NCBI GenBank assembly: GCA_032718475.1
Contig: JAUCBJ010006679.1
Coordinates: 39,482-103,481 of the forward strand
Reading direction: 5' to 3'
DNA: 64,000 nucleotides
Source: Nemertoderma westbladi
Taxonomy: Eukaryota; Xenacoelomorpha; Nemertodermatida; Nemertodermatidae
The notes under the pieces are model-generated. The model was not told the origin of the DNA, ran no database searches, and was given only the letters and a program-made list of their open reading frames with translations. This document shows positions 12,560 to 24,010 of the stretch, one piece after another (position 1 is the stretch's first letter; each line of letters starts with the position of its first letter). The position numbers and the translations under genes were made by a program.

Positions 12560-12628
12560 GCAGACTATTCAATGCTGCCCATGCCTTTCCCTTACGTATC
12601 CGAAGGTCTTTCTTTACCTGACTTCCGG
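12560..12628 (-). repeat. LINE remnant inside the intron
   Basis: GCCCATGCCTTTCCCTTACG and the following ACCTGACTTCCGG match the reverse-transcriptase region of the minus-strand LINE (about 14758-14806). A matching remnant lies at about 20840-20900, so it predates the duplication. Confidence 0.6.
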
Positions 12629-12933
12629 TGTTGCCTTACTAAATTTTAAATTTCCCGTAATTTCATAGAAACCTTTTCTACTTCGATGTTATTTCAACAA
12701 ATATAATTCAATTTAAGAAATTCCACCAAACATATTCACGTTTTCGATCGGAAAATGTAAGATCAATGAAACCCTATAGGTAACTTTTTAACTATGGATA
12801 AAAGTACTCACATTTTCTACAGATTTTGGGTATATTCGTGCGAAAAATTAGCAATAATTTTAGATTAAAATAACACGTTTTTACGTTCGTGATGAAAAAA
12901 CTATATATCACATAAAATAACAAAACAACTCAC

Positions 12934-13002
12934 AACTTCTCGTTTTTCTCGATTCGCATCTGGGGGCGGTGCTGGTGGAGGTTGGACGTTGTTGAAAATA
13001 TC
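12934..13002 (-). CDS. Proline-rich 69-nt exon B, copy 1
   Basis: The minus-strand acceptor is ATTTCCAG and the donor is GTGAGT (revcomp of 12928-12933). Like exon A the exon is exactly 69 nt. In the frame that joins exon A in phase it reads DIFNNVQPPPAPPPDANREK then REV. It lies upstream of exon A in transcription order, with about 730 bp of intron between them. The two exons share the plan of a PPP-x-PPP core and a basic/acidic tail and may be ancient duplicates of each other. An identical copy is at 21204-21272. The protein family is unrecognised. Titin PEVK-like or formin-like proline regions show comparable short phase-0 exons, but no assignment is possible. Confidence 0.6.
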
Positions 13003-13029
13003 CTGGAAATAAAAATATATTTCACAACC

Positions 13030-13150
13030 GTTATACAACACGTTCGTGTTGCCATCGCGCAGGACGAGACTCAGTTATCAGATACAGATTAAAATTGAGC
13101 AATTCTATCCCAAAATCGGTACTTAAGAAATTTAAATAAATAAGAAATTT
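13030..13150. repeat. Left arm of a long inverted repeat (partner 16125-16232)
   Basis: The segment from the ACACGTTCGTG area through GCCATCGCGCAGGACGAG and CCCAAAATCGGTACTTAAG to AAATTTAAATAA is the reverse complement, with scattered mismatches, of 16125-16232. The two arms are about 3 kb apart here. In the second duplicate they are almost adjacent (21307-21498). Confidence 0.8.
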
Positions 13151-14111
13151 AACCAATCCGCCTATAAGAATAAATCAAAGAAGAGAGGAAAGTTCCCCCC
13201 CTTGCTTCAACCGCCCTCTTAATCTGCAGCACCCCAACCGCAAAGGAGCACAAATGATTATTGAAAGGCAGAGAGGTATTAACAGGAAATTAGTGTTTTA
13301 AAAGAAATATATTTTCATGTGCAGAGGCAACCCAATTTGTAAAAATTATTAAAACTGACCTTTTGCCGATAGTATTTATACTGAAAGATTAATTTATCAT
13401 GTCAATGCCTCAACGAAATCATTTAGCTAATATCTAAAGAATCAACATTAAATTCAGCCAATCATTGTGCTAGATAGAGCAAGCTCAGTGGGAGGATGAT
13501 TGGAATGTGGGGCGAGCGACGAAAGAAAGCGAGCTTAGCATACAGGTACCACTAACTCAATCGGTGTGTCTGTTGCTTTGTTGTTCTGTTGATCTGTTGT
13601 GTCCAATTTTAAACGTTAATAACTCAGCCAAATCTCGATAAAATATATCCAAACTTGGTACATATATGCAGTCTGGCAAAAGTTTAGAAATTTTCCAAGT
13701 TGAATTTGCGTGGGGTCTTCGTGCAGCATCTGTATAACTGTCTTGCAGTTATATTAAATTTATCTATCCAAAAATTATTAGGCTTGGCATCAGCTGGTTG
13801 CTATGAGACTGCAGGATATATCAGGGGGGTTTGAAATTCAGCAATACCGGTACAATGCAGCAATAATGTGGCCTTGGAAAGTGTGGTAGGCCTATTTCAC
13901 TTTCATTCAGCCATTCCAGCATTTCCAGATGGCAGAGTACAGAGTACGACACCAGTACCATGAGATGCCTGTACTCAGTACCGGTACTGCTCATTGCTGT
14001 TGCTGTATGTGGAAGGCCTAGCTTTCTAGGCTGGTTGCAGTCTGTCAGTTTGGTACTGCTACTGCATTATCTGAGTATTGGTACGTGTGGCAGGGTAGGG
14101 AGTCCTGCAAT

Positions 14112-14208
14112 TGCCTGAGTGATGTCTGAATTGTGATATCGCAACTATTCAGCCATATCATGTACCGGTATGGTACGGTAACTTAATCTTATTAAACATA
14201 TGTTTTAC
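14112..14208. repeat. 97-bp target-site duplication of the LINE, left copy
   Basis: By eye it is identical to 15544-15640 and directly abuts the LINE 3' tail. It contains GTGATATCGCAACTATTCAG and ACCGGTATGGTACGGTAAC. Confidence 0.85.
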
Positions 14209-15543
14209 TACTACTACTACTACTAGGATCGGCACGCTGCATTGCAGCTGCATTTTTAAGAATGCTGTGCCGGCTTGTCAACAAAATTGCACCGCCACAA
14301 CTCCCTATCACCCATGACATTTGCTAGATCATCCGCATCTTTAAGGCCAGTGTCCTTTAAGATGCGTCTCAAGAAAGTCATGGGCTGTCCACCATGCTTA
14401 TTCACTCCATGAGGCTGCCAAAATACAAGATTATGCACTGACTGGTCCTCACGGCGAAAGCAATGTCCTGCAAAGCGGAGGCGATTTTGTTCTAGTGTCA
14501 AGCTTGGGGGAACCAATGAGACACCTCCAATGTTATATAGTGTCTGGTTGGAGATGTGTGCATTGTACTTGACACAATGAACCCGGCGTAGCATTCTTGT
14601 GAATGTGCCATCCAGAGATTTGGTGTCCTCAGCAGTTAGAGCCCAGCATGGACTCCCGTAGAGGAGTACTGGAACTACTGCTGCTCTAAATAATCGGACC
14701 TTAAGTTTCCGATTAATTCTAGGTGACTTCCAAATCCTGGAAAGCCTATTCAAGGCTGCCCATGCCTTTCCCTTACGTATTCGAAGGTCCTCACCTGACT
14801 TCCGGATCCATGATCCCAGGTAACAGAAGTCGTCCACATGCTCAAGCATACCATCCTTTGAGCTTATGCTCATCCGATCAGAGACTTGCTGAGGACTTTC
14901 AAAGTTAACTGTCAGAATTTTGGTCTTTCTGGAGTTAATAAAAAGACCAACACTAGAAGCAGCATGTTCTAATGAGCTGAGGAGCCGTTGGGCTCCCTCT
15001 AATGATTCTGAGAGTACTCCTAAGTCATCAGCAAAGTCTAGATCAGTTAGGTACTTGGCAGGATTTCCTCGACTAGTGGAGCCAGTAGGTGGAGTTATCA
15101 TCACCCCATCATCATTATGATGATCTAAGGACATGCGTAGAACATAGTCAACCACAATAATGAACAAGAATGGTGCAAGTGTGTCTCCTTGGAGGACGCC
15201 CCATAACACTTCAAATGGTTCTGTGTCACCGTCAACAGTAGACACAAATGTTGTCGAACCATCGTATACTGATCTGATTGCTGCAATAATTTCATCAGGA
15301 ATCCCATATAATGAAAGTATGCTGAACATACGTGACCGAGAGACTGAATCAAAGGCCTTGAAGAAGTCAACAAAGATAACAGCCAGATGCCTGTCTTTCT
15401 TTTTTGATAATTCTTCAATTATCCTTCTAAGTGCCAAAATGGGCTCCATGGTCCCACGACCTTTACGGAACCCATTCTGATTTCCACGGAGCAGTCTCTC
15501 AATGGGATCCCTGATGCGATTTAATAGAATCCTATTGAATGAA
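14209..15543 (-). mobile_element. 5'-truncated LINE copy with (TAG)n tail
   Basis: On the minus strand the copy begins at about 15537, mid reverse transcriptase, and ends in a (TAG)n microsatellite at 14209-14226. It is flanked by 97-bp direct repeats. Comparison with the plus-strand copy at 62.4-64.0 kb shows only a few differences, so both are recent. Positions 15538-15543 match neither the LINE nor the duplication cleanly and may be extra nucleotides added at insertion. Confidence 0.9.
14256..15537 (-). pseudogene. LINE reverse transcriptase, C-terminal part
   Basis: Non-LTR reverse transcriptase. The frame is open from the insertion junction to TAA at 14256-14258. Visible blocks are NGFRKGRGT, FVDFFKAFDSV (motif A), GVLQGDTLAPFLF (motif B), LDFADDLGVL (FADD in place of YADD) and INSRKTKIL, then a C-terminal region with RLRFAGHCFRRED, usual in RTE/CR1-like elements of invertebrates. 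The endonuclease and N-terminal RT motifs are missing through 5' truncation. An upstream in-frame ATG lies in the flanking target duplication, so any apparent N-terminus there is chance. Confidence 0.85.
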
Positions 15544-15640
15544 TGCCTGAGTGATGTCTGAATTGTGATATCGCAACTATTCAGCCATATCATGTACCGG
15601 TATGGTACGGTAACTTAATCTTATTAAACATATGTTTTAC
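15544..15640. repeat. 97-bp target-site duplication of the LINE, right copy
   Basis: Direct repeat of 14112-14208. See the finding on its unusual length. Confidence 0.85.
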
Positions 15641-16124
15641 AGTACGGTACCGGTACTGTTACAGTGGTACAGAGTTACCGGTACTGTCATCAGGTCGTTG
15701 GTCGGCTCAATCATGCTCGGCTACAGCAACCATGCAGCCATGGAAATTTTGAAATTATGCGGGCTTAAGACAGACTGACATATTGTCAGATTGTACCAGC
15801 TGACCTTTATTCCATGTTCCGGTATCCACTACTGCACTAGGTACACCAACAGCCCAATACTACAATACCCAGCAACGTTTTGGAATTGTACCGGTACTCA
15901 AACAACTCACGATCAAGGCCACCGCCTCTGTCTGTCGCAGCGTCGTTGGCGACCTCGAGTTTTGGTATCGCTACTGCACTAGCGCTACGGGCGAACTGGA
16001 CTATCCAATGAACGAGACCCGAGGACTGAAGAATGCATCAATTTTTTGAGTAGTTTGACTGTGGACATCGATGCCAAGCTGCCAATGCGAAAGTTTTTTT
16101 CATAGTAAAAGTTTGGTTAAATTT
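15641..16124. other. Interior of the inverted-repeat element, no gene seen
   Basis: Contains several ACCGGTA words and the sequence between the LINE duplication and the right inverted arm. No open frame with recognisable domains. Confidence 0.4.
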
Positions 16125-16232
16125 TCTTAATTATTTATTTAAATTTCTTAAGTACCGATTTTGGGATAGAATTGCTCAACTTTAATCTGTATCTAATAAC
16201 TGAGACTCATCCTGCGCGATGGCCCCACAAAC
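16125..16232. repeat. Right arm of the long inverted repeat
   Basis: Reverse complement of 13030-13150. It reads TTAAATTTCTTAAGTACCG through TCCTGCGCGATGGCCCCAC. Confidence 0.8.
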
Positions 16233-16919
16233 ATGTTTCCCATCTAATAGGCAATATCAAGAATGCCAAGGAATGATGAGACTGTAAGTATAGAGTGATG
16301 GAATGCATTTTAACTTAATTACGTTTAGATCCATTCAAAACACATTTCTTAAAGCAAATCTCTTGAACTAATTATAAACTATAATGGAATGGGGTATGGG
16401 TAATGCAGTTTTATCATTTTTAAGTATAATTATTTAAATCTTATACTAGAAAATAATTAATATCCTTTAAGGAGGCAGGTTGAAATTGCTGTTTTTACCC
16501 TAATCAACCTAATTCTAATTAACTGATATTATCTTAGCTTCTCGAAGTCTACACGGAAATTCAACTTGGAAAATTTCTAAACTTTGGCCAGACTACATGT
16601 GTACCAAGATTGGTTAAATTTCATTAACATTTGGCTGAGTTATTAACGTTTAAAATTGAACACAACAGATCAACAGAATAACATACACACCGATTGAGTT
16701 AGTGGTACCTGTATGCTAAGCTCGCTTACTTTCGTCGCTCGCCCCACAACCGTACGTACTATAGGTAAATACGTGAAATTATAAACAATTCTACTGTGTG
16801 TACTGATAGAAAATATATTCACGTAGCATTAAGCATAGACGTTTAACCAGACACGTGATTGAGATCACTCCGAACTACTCGTCCTCCTACACTGGATTAT
16901 AATCAGTGAGTCAGTCAGT

Positions 16920-19900
16920 CAATAGCTAGGGCAATAACAAAACAATAGCTAGGGCAGTAACAAAACATTAGCTAGGACAGTAACAAAACAATAGCTAGGG
17001 CAGTAACAAAACAATAGCTAGGGCAGTAACAAAACAATAGCTAGGGCAGTAACAAAACAAAAGGTAGGACAGTAACAAAACAATAGCTAGGGCAGTAACA
17101 AAACAATAGCTAGGACAAAAACAAAACAATAGCTAGGACAGTAACAAAACAATAGCTAGGGCAGTAACAAAACAATAGCTAGGACAGTAACAAAACAATA
17201 GCTAGGGCAGTAACAAAACAATAGCTAGGGCAGTAACAAAACAATAGCTAGGGCAGTAACAAAACAATAGCTAGGGCAGTAACAAAACAATAGCTAGGGC
17301 AGTAACAAAACAATAGCTAGGGCAGTAACAAAACATTAGCTAGGGCAGTAACAAAACAAAAGCTAGGGCAGTAACAAAACAATAGCTAGGGCAGTAACAA
17401 AACAATAGCTAGGACAATAACAAAACAATAGCTAGGGCAATAACAAAACATTAGCTAGGACAGTAACAAAACAATAGCTAGGGCAGTAACAAAACAATAG
17501 CTAGGGCAGTAACAAAACAAAAGCTAGGGCAGTAACAAAACAATAGCTAGGGCAGTAACAAAACAATAGCTAGGGCAGTAACAAAACAAAAGCTAGGGCA
17601 GTAACAAAACAATAGCTAGGGCAGTAACAAAACAATAGCTAGGGCAGTAACAAAACAATAGCTAGAACAGTAACAAAACAATAGCTAGGGCAGTAACAAA
17701 ACAATAGCTAGGACAAAAACAAAACAATAGCTAGGACAAAAACAAAACAATAGCTAGGGCAGTAACAAAACAATAGCTAGGGCAGTAACAAAACAATAGC
17801 TAGGGCAGTAACAAAGCAATAGCTAGGGCAGTAACAAAGCAATAGCTAGGGCAGTAACAAAACAATAGCTAGGGCAGTAACAAAACAATAGCTAGGGCAG
17901 TAACAAAGCAATAGCTAGGGCAGTAACAAAGCAATAGCTAGGGCAGTAACAAAACAATAGCTAAGGCAGTAACAAAACAATAGCTATCGCAGTAACAAAA
18001 CAATAGCAAAGGCAGTAACAAAACAATAGCTATGGCAGTAACAAAACATTAGCTAGGACAATAACAAAACAATAGCTATCGCAGTAACAAAACATTAGCT
18101 GGGGCAGTAACAAAGCAATAGCTAGGGCAGTAACAAAACAATAGCTAGGGCAGCAACAAAACAATAGCTAGGACAGTAACAAAACAATAGCTAGGGCAGT
18201 AACAAAACAATAGCTAGGGCAGTAACAAAGCAATAGCTAGGGCAGTAACAAAGCAATAGCTAGGGCAGTAACAAAACAATAGCTAAGGCAGTAACAAAAC
18301 AATAGCTATCGCAGTAACAAAACAATAGCTAAGGCAGTAACAAAACAATAGCTATGGCAGTAACAAAACATTAGCTAGGACAATAACAAAACAATAGCTA
18401 TCGCAGTAACAAAACATTAGCTGGGGCAGTAACAAAGCAATAGCTAGGGCAGTAACAAAACAATAGCTAGGGCAGCAACAAAACAATAGCTAGGACAAAA
18501 ACAAAACAATAGCTAGGGCAGTAACAAAACAATAGCTAGGACAAAAACAAAACAATAGCTAGGGCAGTAACAAAACAATAGCTAGGGCAGTAACAAAACA
18601 ATAGCTAGGGCAGTAACAAAACAATAGCTAGGGCAGTAACAAAACAATAGCTAGAACAGTAACAAAACAATACCCAGGGCAGTAACAAAACAATAGCTAG
18701 GGCAATAACAAAACAATAGCTAGGGCAGTAACAAAACATTAGCTAGGACAGTAACAAAACAATAGCTAGGGCAGTAACAAAACAATAGCTAGGGCAGTAA
18801 CAAAGCAATAGCTAGGGCAGTAACAAAACAATAGCTAGGGCAGTAACAAAACAATAGCTAGGGCAGTAACAAAGCAATAGCTAGGGCAGTAACAAAGCAA
18901 TAGCTAGGGCAGTAACAAAACAATAGCTAAGGCAGTAACAAAACAATAGCTATCGCAGTAACAAAACAATAGCAAAGGCAGTAACAAAACAATAGCTATG
19001 GCAGTAACAAAACATTAGCTAGGACAATAACAAAACAATAGCTATCGCAGTAACAAAACATTAGCTGGGGCAGTAACAAAGCAATAGCTAGGGCAGTAAC
19101 AAAACAATAGCTAGGGCAGCAACAAAACAATAGCTAGGACAGTAACAAAACAATAGCTAGGACAGTAACAAAACAATAGCTAGGGCAGTAACAAAACAAT
19201 AGCTAGGGCAGTAACAAAGCAATAGCTAGGGCAGTAACAAAGCAATAGCTAGGGCAGTAACAAAACAATAGCTAAGGCAGTAACAAAACAATAGCTATCG
19301 CAGTAACAAAACAATAGCTAAGGCAGTAACAAAACAATAGCTATGGCAGTAACAAAACATTAGCTAGGACAATAACAAAACAATAGCTATCGCAGTAACA
19401 AAACATTAGCTGGGGCAGTAACAAAGCAATAGCTAGGGCAGTAACAAAACAATAGCTAGGGCAGCAACAAAACAATAGCTAGGACAAAAACAAAACAATA
19501 GCTAGGGCAGTAACAAAACAATAGCTAGGACAAAAACAAAACAATAGCTAGGGCAGTAACAAAACAATAGCTAGGGCAGTAACAAAACAATAGCTAGGGC
19601 AGTAACAAAACAATAGCTAGGGCAGTAACAAAACAATAGCTAGAACAGTAACAAAACAATACCCAGGGCAGTAACAAAACAATAGCTAGGGCAATAACAA
19701 AACAATAGCTAGGGCAGTAACAAAACAATAGCTAGGGCAGTAACAAAACAATAGCTAGAACAGTAACAAAACAATACCTAGGGCAGTAACAAAACAATAG
19801 CTAGGGCAATAACAAAACAATAGCTATGGCAGTAACAAAACATTAGCTAGGACAATAACAAAACAATAGCTATCGCAGTAACAAAACATTAGCTGGGGCA

Positions 19901-20326
19901 GTAACAAAGCAATAGCTAGGGCAGTAACAAAACAATAGCTAGGGCAGCAACAAAACAATAGCTAGGACAAAAACAAAACAATAGCTAGGGCAGTAACAAA
20001 ACAATAGCTAGGACAAAAACAAAACAATAGCTAGGGCAGTAACAAAACAATAGCTAGGGCAGTAACAAAACATTAGCTAGGACAGTAACAAAACAATAGC
20101 TAGGGCAGTAACAAAACAATAGCTAGGGCAGTAACAAAACATTAGCTAGGACAGTAACAAAACAATAGCTAGGGCAGTAACAAAACAATAGCTAGGGCAG
20201 TAACAAAACAATATCTAGAACAGTAACAAAACAATACCTAGGGCAGTAACAAAACAATAGCTAGGGCAATAACAAAACAATAGCTAGGGCAGTAACAAAA
20301 CAATAGGTAGGACAAAAACAAAACAA
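16920..20326. repeat. 23-bp minisatellite, array 2 (about 3.4 kb)
   Basis: Same 23-bp unit as array 1, with more variants (AGCTATCGCAG, AGCTGGGGCAG, AAAGGCAG, CATTAGCTAGGACAATAAC). A block of variants starting at CTAAGG (17961) recurs at 18927 (966 bp, 42 units); the one at 18283 recurs at 19272 (989 bp, 43 units). This shows unequal exchange of large blocks. The array ends with the same junction as array 1 and leads into the second exon block. Confidence 0.95.
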
Positions 20327-20406
20327 CCCTTTCACCTTAGATGAAAGGAAAGAACTTGCCTTAGATGTATTAGTATTTTTTTATATTTTAGTCAGCCGGT
20401 ACTTAC

Positions 20407-20475
20407 ATCATCCCTTCTCGCTAAAATATCACTTTTCGGTGGAGGAATTGTTGGAGGAGGTGGTGGTGTTTTGGT
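20407..20475 (-). CDS. Proline-rich 69-nt exon A, copy 2
   Basis: Identical in sequence to 12133-12201, with the same acceptor (CTTTTTAG) and donor (GTAAGT at 20401-20406 on the minus strand). Transcription from the right would give the exon order B2, A2, B1, A1, all phase 0, so the duplication would add 46 residues without a frame change. Confidence 0.6.
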
Positions 20476-21203
20476 CTAAAAAGAATAAAAATAATTAAAA
20501 CACAAAAACAATACGAACTGAATCTCTTCCAGACTCAACAATTGTCCTAGACTTCATACAGCTTGATACGCTACTAGCATGTTATTTATACTAACAGAGA
20601 CATCGCATAATAATAATTGTGCATGGAATTTACATTGAACAATAATTATTTAGGGCCGAATTGGGAAATGTAGAACTTTTTTCACTATTCTCGAGGAATT
20701 ATATTTATCGAGCTCAAGGATATTAATAAAGAGACGAGAGAATATTGAGAAAACTCCTACGTATTTTTCCATGTAATTCGTAAATTTGTTTATAAATATT
20801 AATATAATTATAAACACTGTTTCAAAAGAAATTGCAGACTATTCAATGCTGCCCATGCCTTTCCCTTACGTATCCGAAGGTCTTTACCTGACTTCCAGTG
20901 TTGCCTTACTCAATTTTAAATTTCTCGTAATTTCATGGAAACCTTTTCTACTTCGATGTTATTTCAACAAATATAATTCAATTTAAGAAATTCCACCAAA
21001 CATATTCACGTTTTCGATCGGAAAATGTAAGATCAATGAAACCCTATAGGTAACTTTTTAACTATGGATAAAAGTACTCACATTTTCTACAGATTTTGGG
21101 TATATTCGTGCGAAAAATTAGCAATAATTTTAGATTAAAATAACACGTTTTTACGTTCGTGATGAAAAAACTATATATCACATAAAATAACAAAACAACT
21201 CAC

Positions 21204-21272
21204 AACTTCTCGTTTTTCTCGATTCGCATCTGGGGGCGGTGCTGGTGGAGGTTGGACGTTGTTGAAAATATC
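21204..21272 (-). CDS. Proline-rich 69-nt exon B, copy 2
   Basis: Identical to 12934-13002, with acceptor ATTTCCAG and donor GTGAGT (21198-21203 on the minus strand). A long palindrome begins 35 bp upstream in transcript sense (21307-21498), in what would be the preceding intron. No further exon of this gene was recognised to the right. Confidence 0.6.
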
Positions 21273-21306
21273 CTGGAAATAAAAATATATTTCACAACCG
21301 TTATAC

Positions 21307-21498
21307 AACACGTTCGTGGGGCCATCGCGCAGGACGAGACTCAGTTATCAGATACAGATTAAAATTGAGCAATTCTATCCCAAAATCGGTATCCCAAAAA
21401 AAAATTTCTTAAGTACCGATTTTGGGGTAGAATTGCTCAACTTTAATCTGTATCTAATAACTGAGACTCATCCTGCGCGATGGCCCCACGAACATGTT
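21307..21498. repeat. 85-bp-arm palindrome with 22-nt loop
   Basis: Left arm 21307-21391 and right arm 21414-21498 are inverted repeats with six mismatches seen over 85 positions. The core is GTTCGTGGGGCCATCGCGCA and its complement. It is the collapsed form of the arms that lie 3 kb apart in copy 1. Confidence 0.9.
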
Positions 21499-22402
21499 TC
21501 CCATCTAATAGGCGATATCAAGAATGCCAAGGAATGATGAGACTGGAAGTATAAAGTGATGGAATGCATTTTAACTTAATTACGTTTAGATCCATTAAAA
21601 ACATATTTCTTAAAGCAAATCTCTTGAACTAATTATAAACTATAATGGAATGGGGTATGGGTAGTGCAGTTATATAATTTTTAAGTATAATTATTTAAAT
21701 CTTATACTAGAAAATAATTAATATCCTTTAAGGAGGCAGGTTGAAATTGCTGTTTTTACCCTAATCAACCTAATGGGGTAGACGACTCGGAAATTTTTTT
21801 TCGAGTTTTCGTTGGTTTCATGTGAAAGAGCATGTGAAAAAACCCCAGAGAGCAATTTTACTTCAAAAAAATTAATATTTGCCGAGTTATAGCAATTTTA
21901 AAACGTAATATTAGCAACATCGAAAAATCAGGCCGTTTCAAAAAACTGCACGAGTGACGTCAGCCATAACACAGCAACAGTTGTCAAGCGCAGTTGATTG
22001 GCTAATATAAAGTATAATATTGCAGTATCTAAAATAAAACAAATAATAAATGTAGCTATGTATTTATTTGGATGTGTATTTGTGTTGTGTTAAGAATCGA
22101 TTATAGGATAGCGTTATGGAGGTTACCCTAATCCACTTAATTAACTAATTAACTGCTAGTATCTTAGCTTCTCGAAGGCCACGCGAATATTCAACTTGGA
22201 AAATTTCTAAACTTTGGCCAAACTACATGTGTACCACGTTTGGATAAATTTCATTAACATATGGCTGAGTTATTAAAGTTTAAATTTGGACACAACAGAA
22301 CGACAGAACAACAGAACAACAGATCAACAGAACAACAGACACACCGATTGAGTTAGTGGTACCTGTATGCTAAGCTTGCTTACTTTCATCACTCGCCCCA
22401 CA
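21499..22402. repeat. Copy of 16233-16748 with a 360-bp insertion
   Basis: 21499-21775 follows 16233-16510 closely. About 21776-22135 (from GGGGTAGACGACTCGG to GGTTACCCTAATCC) has no counterpart in copy 1. 22140-22402 then matches the right terminal inverted repeat ending CTCGCCCCACA. A run of ACAGAACAAC repeats lies near 22300-22335. Confidence 0.75.
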
Positions 22403-24010
22403 AAAAGCTTTCACTTGTCCCGTACTGCGAAGCTCAGCATTAGTTGAATGGACAGAACTTTCCACACCATCTGGTGTCTCAACTAAAATACATTGCATCT
22501 AATTGTTTTATTTATAAATCTTTGATTGATGATTTTCCATAGGCTAACATTATAGTTTGAAATGTAAAAATCAATGCTTAATATCTTAATATCTTAATGC
22601 TTACACACTGTTGCATTAAAAATGTTTTATAGGTGAATGGCATTTAGCGGCTTCCCTTCAGACCATAGGCAAACATTGTTGAGGAAATTTACTTTAGTTT
22701 ACTCTACTGTGCCATTCAGGTGAATGGATTTGAGTAATTGCCAAGTTACAGAGTGGAATCTCTCTCTCTGACCATAGGTAAATAACACTTTCCTTCAACT
22801 TTCCTGCAGACCATAGGCAAACATTGTTGATGGAATTTACATTTGATTGATGACATCCGACTTGCTTAACGGCGTCTTGACGCTGTCTCTAGTAAGAATT
22901 GTTCGCTGATTGAATAGGAACCGACTGGTTACTTTCTGTAAGAATTGTTCGCTGATTGATTGATTGATTGATTGACTGGCTGGCTGACTGGCTGGCTAAT
23001 CTACAGCCAAAACTACTCTAACGATTTTGATAAAATTTTCACAACGGCTAGATACCACGATTCTAAGGTCCCTGGCATGATCGGCTACTCTGTCCATAGC
23101 CTCTGGGTTCGAAAAATAGACGTAAACGAAAAAATTCCATAGGCTCAATGATAAAAACACCAGCTGGAACTCATGAAAAATAGATAGAGATGGCCTAGAA
23201 ATGCTATTCTATAGGAAGGGCCAACTAACAAGGAAGAACTTTCTGTGCCTAAGTAATATTCCACTCTACTCTACAACCCAGACAGAAAGCAAACATTAAC
23301 AGCGTTAGTTTGTCATCTATTACACCCTCAGCTGAATAACTCTGCCCAATGCATCCTATGGGAAGTTCTACAAGGTTACTCATTCTGGCGTGCATGCTGA
23401 ATGACTGCTTGGATATTATTGCACTGTACTGTACTCTCATCTAACAATAATTGTTTTATTTATAAACCTTTTGGCCAACATTAATACTATGGAGACTGTA
23501 TGTTTAAAAGGCTGTATGTTTACCCAGCTTCATGATTCTCCATAGGCTAACATTATAGTTTGAAATGTAAAACTCACTGCTTATTATCTATATCAGGTTA
23601 CTCACTGTTGATTGCAAAATGTTTTATATGTGAGTGACATTTAGCGGCTAAATTACTCTGTCAGACTCCCCTTCAGAACATTGTGGAGGGAATTTACTTT
23701 GGTTTACTCTACTCTCATCTAATAATAATTAGTTTATTTAGAAATCTTTGGGCCAACATTAATACTGTAAGTCATAGAACAATTAAACCATCTGGTTTGG
23801 CAACTAAATTCCCTTGTCACTACCTACCGCGTTGCTCAGCATTAGTTGAATGGGCACAACTTTCACACAATCTGTTGTCTCAACTAAAATACATTGCATC
23901 TACCTAGCAGGTAGTTTATCACCTTAGCAGGTTAGCAGGTAGCAGGAAGTTGGTCGGACTTCCTGACTATCCGACAATCTGTCCGTCAAATATAAGTAAA
24001 GAGCGCGCCA
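22403..24010. repeat. Old dispersed/direct repeats, no gene
   Basis: Blocks such as CTAACATTATAGTTTGAAATG (22543 and 23548), AAAATACATTGCATCT (22485 and 23886) and GACCATAGGCAAACATTGTT (22663 and 22809) recur, indicating nested decayed copies. (GATT)n and (GGCT)n short runs lie at 22945-22990. No convincing coding frame. Confidence 0.6.

Larger units (their letters stand above)
12041..13130 (-). repeat. Duplicated block, copy 1 (exon A, intron, exon B)
   Basis: This block is nearly identical (a handful of substitutions and one 4-bp indel seen) to 20312-21400. It starts at the end of a 23-bp minisatellite in both copies, and the offset is about 8.27 kb. Both copies keep the same exon sequences and splice signals. 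Between the exons lies AT-rich intron and a small LINE scrap. Confidence 0.85.
13506..16748. mobile_element. Element with ~220-bp terminal inverted repeats
   Basis: TGTGGGGCGAGCGACGAAAG at 13506 is matched by its reverse complement ending at 16748. The inverted match runs about 220 bp on each side with scattered differences and one short gap, through TTAGAAATTTTCCAAGTTGA. No transposase frame was found inside; a LINE is nested at 14209-15543. A second right-end copy sits at about 22150-22402. No clear target duplication is visible at the ends. It could be a foldback or non-autonomous DNA transposon. Confidence 0.65.
20312..21400 (-). repeat. Duplicated block, copy 2 (exon A, intron, exon B)
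   Basis: Near-identical to 12041-13130. Differences seen include C/T in the GAAC(C/T)TGCC word and GAGC(G/T)CAAGG. Confidence 0.85.
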
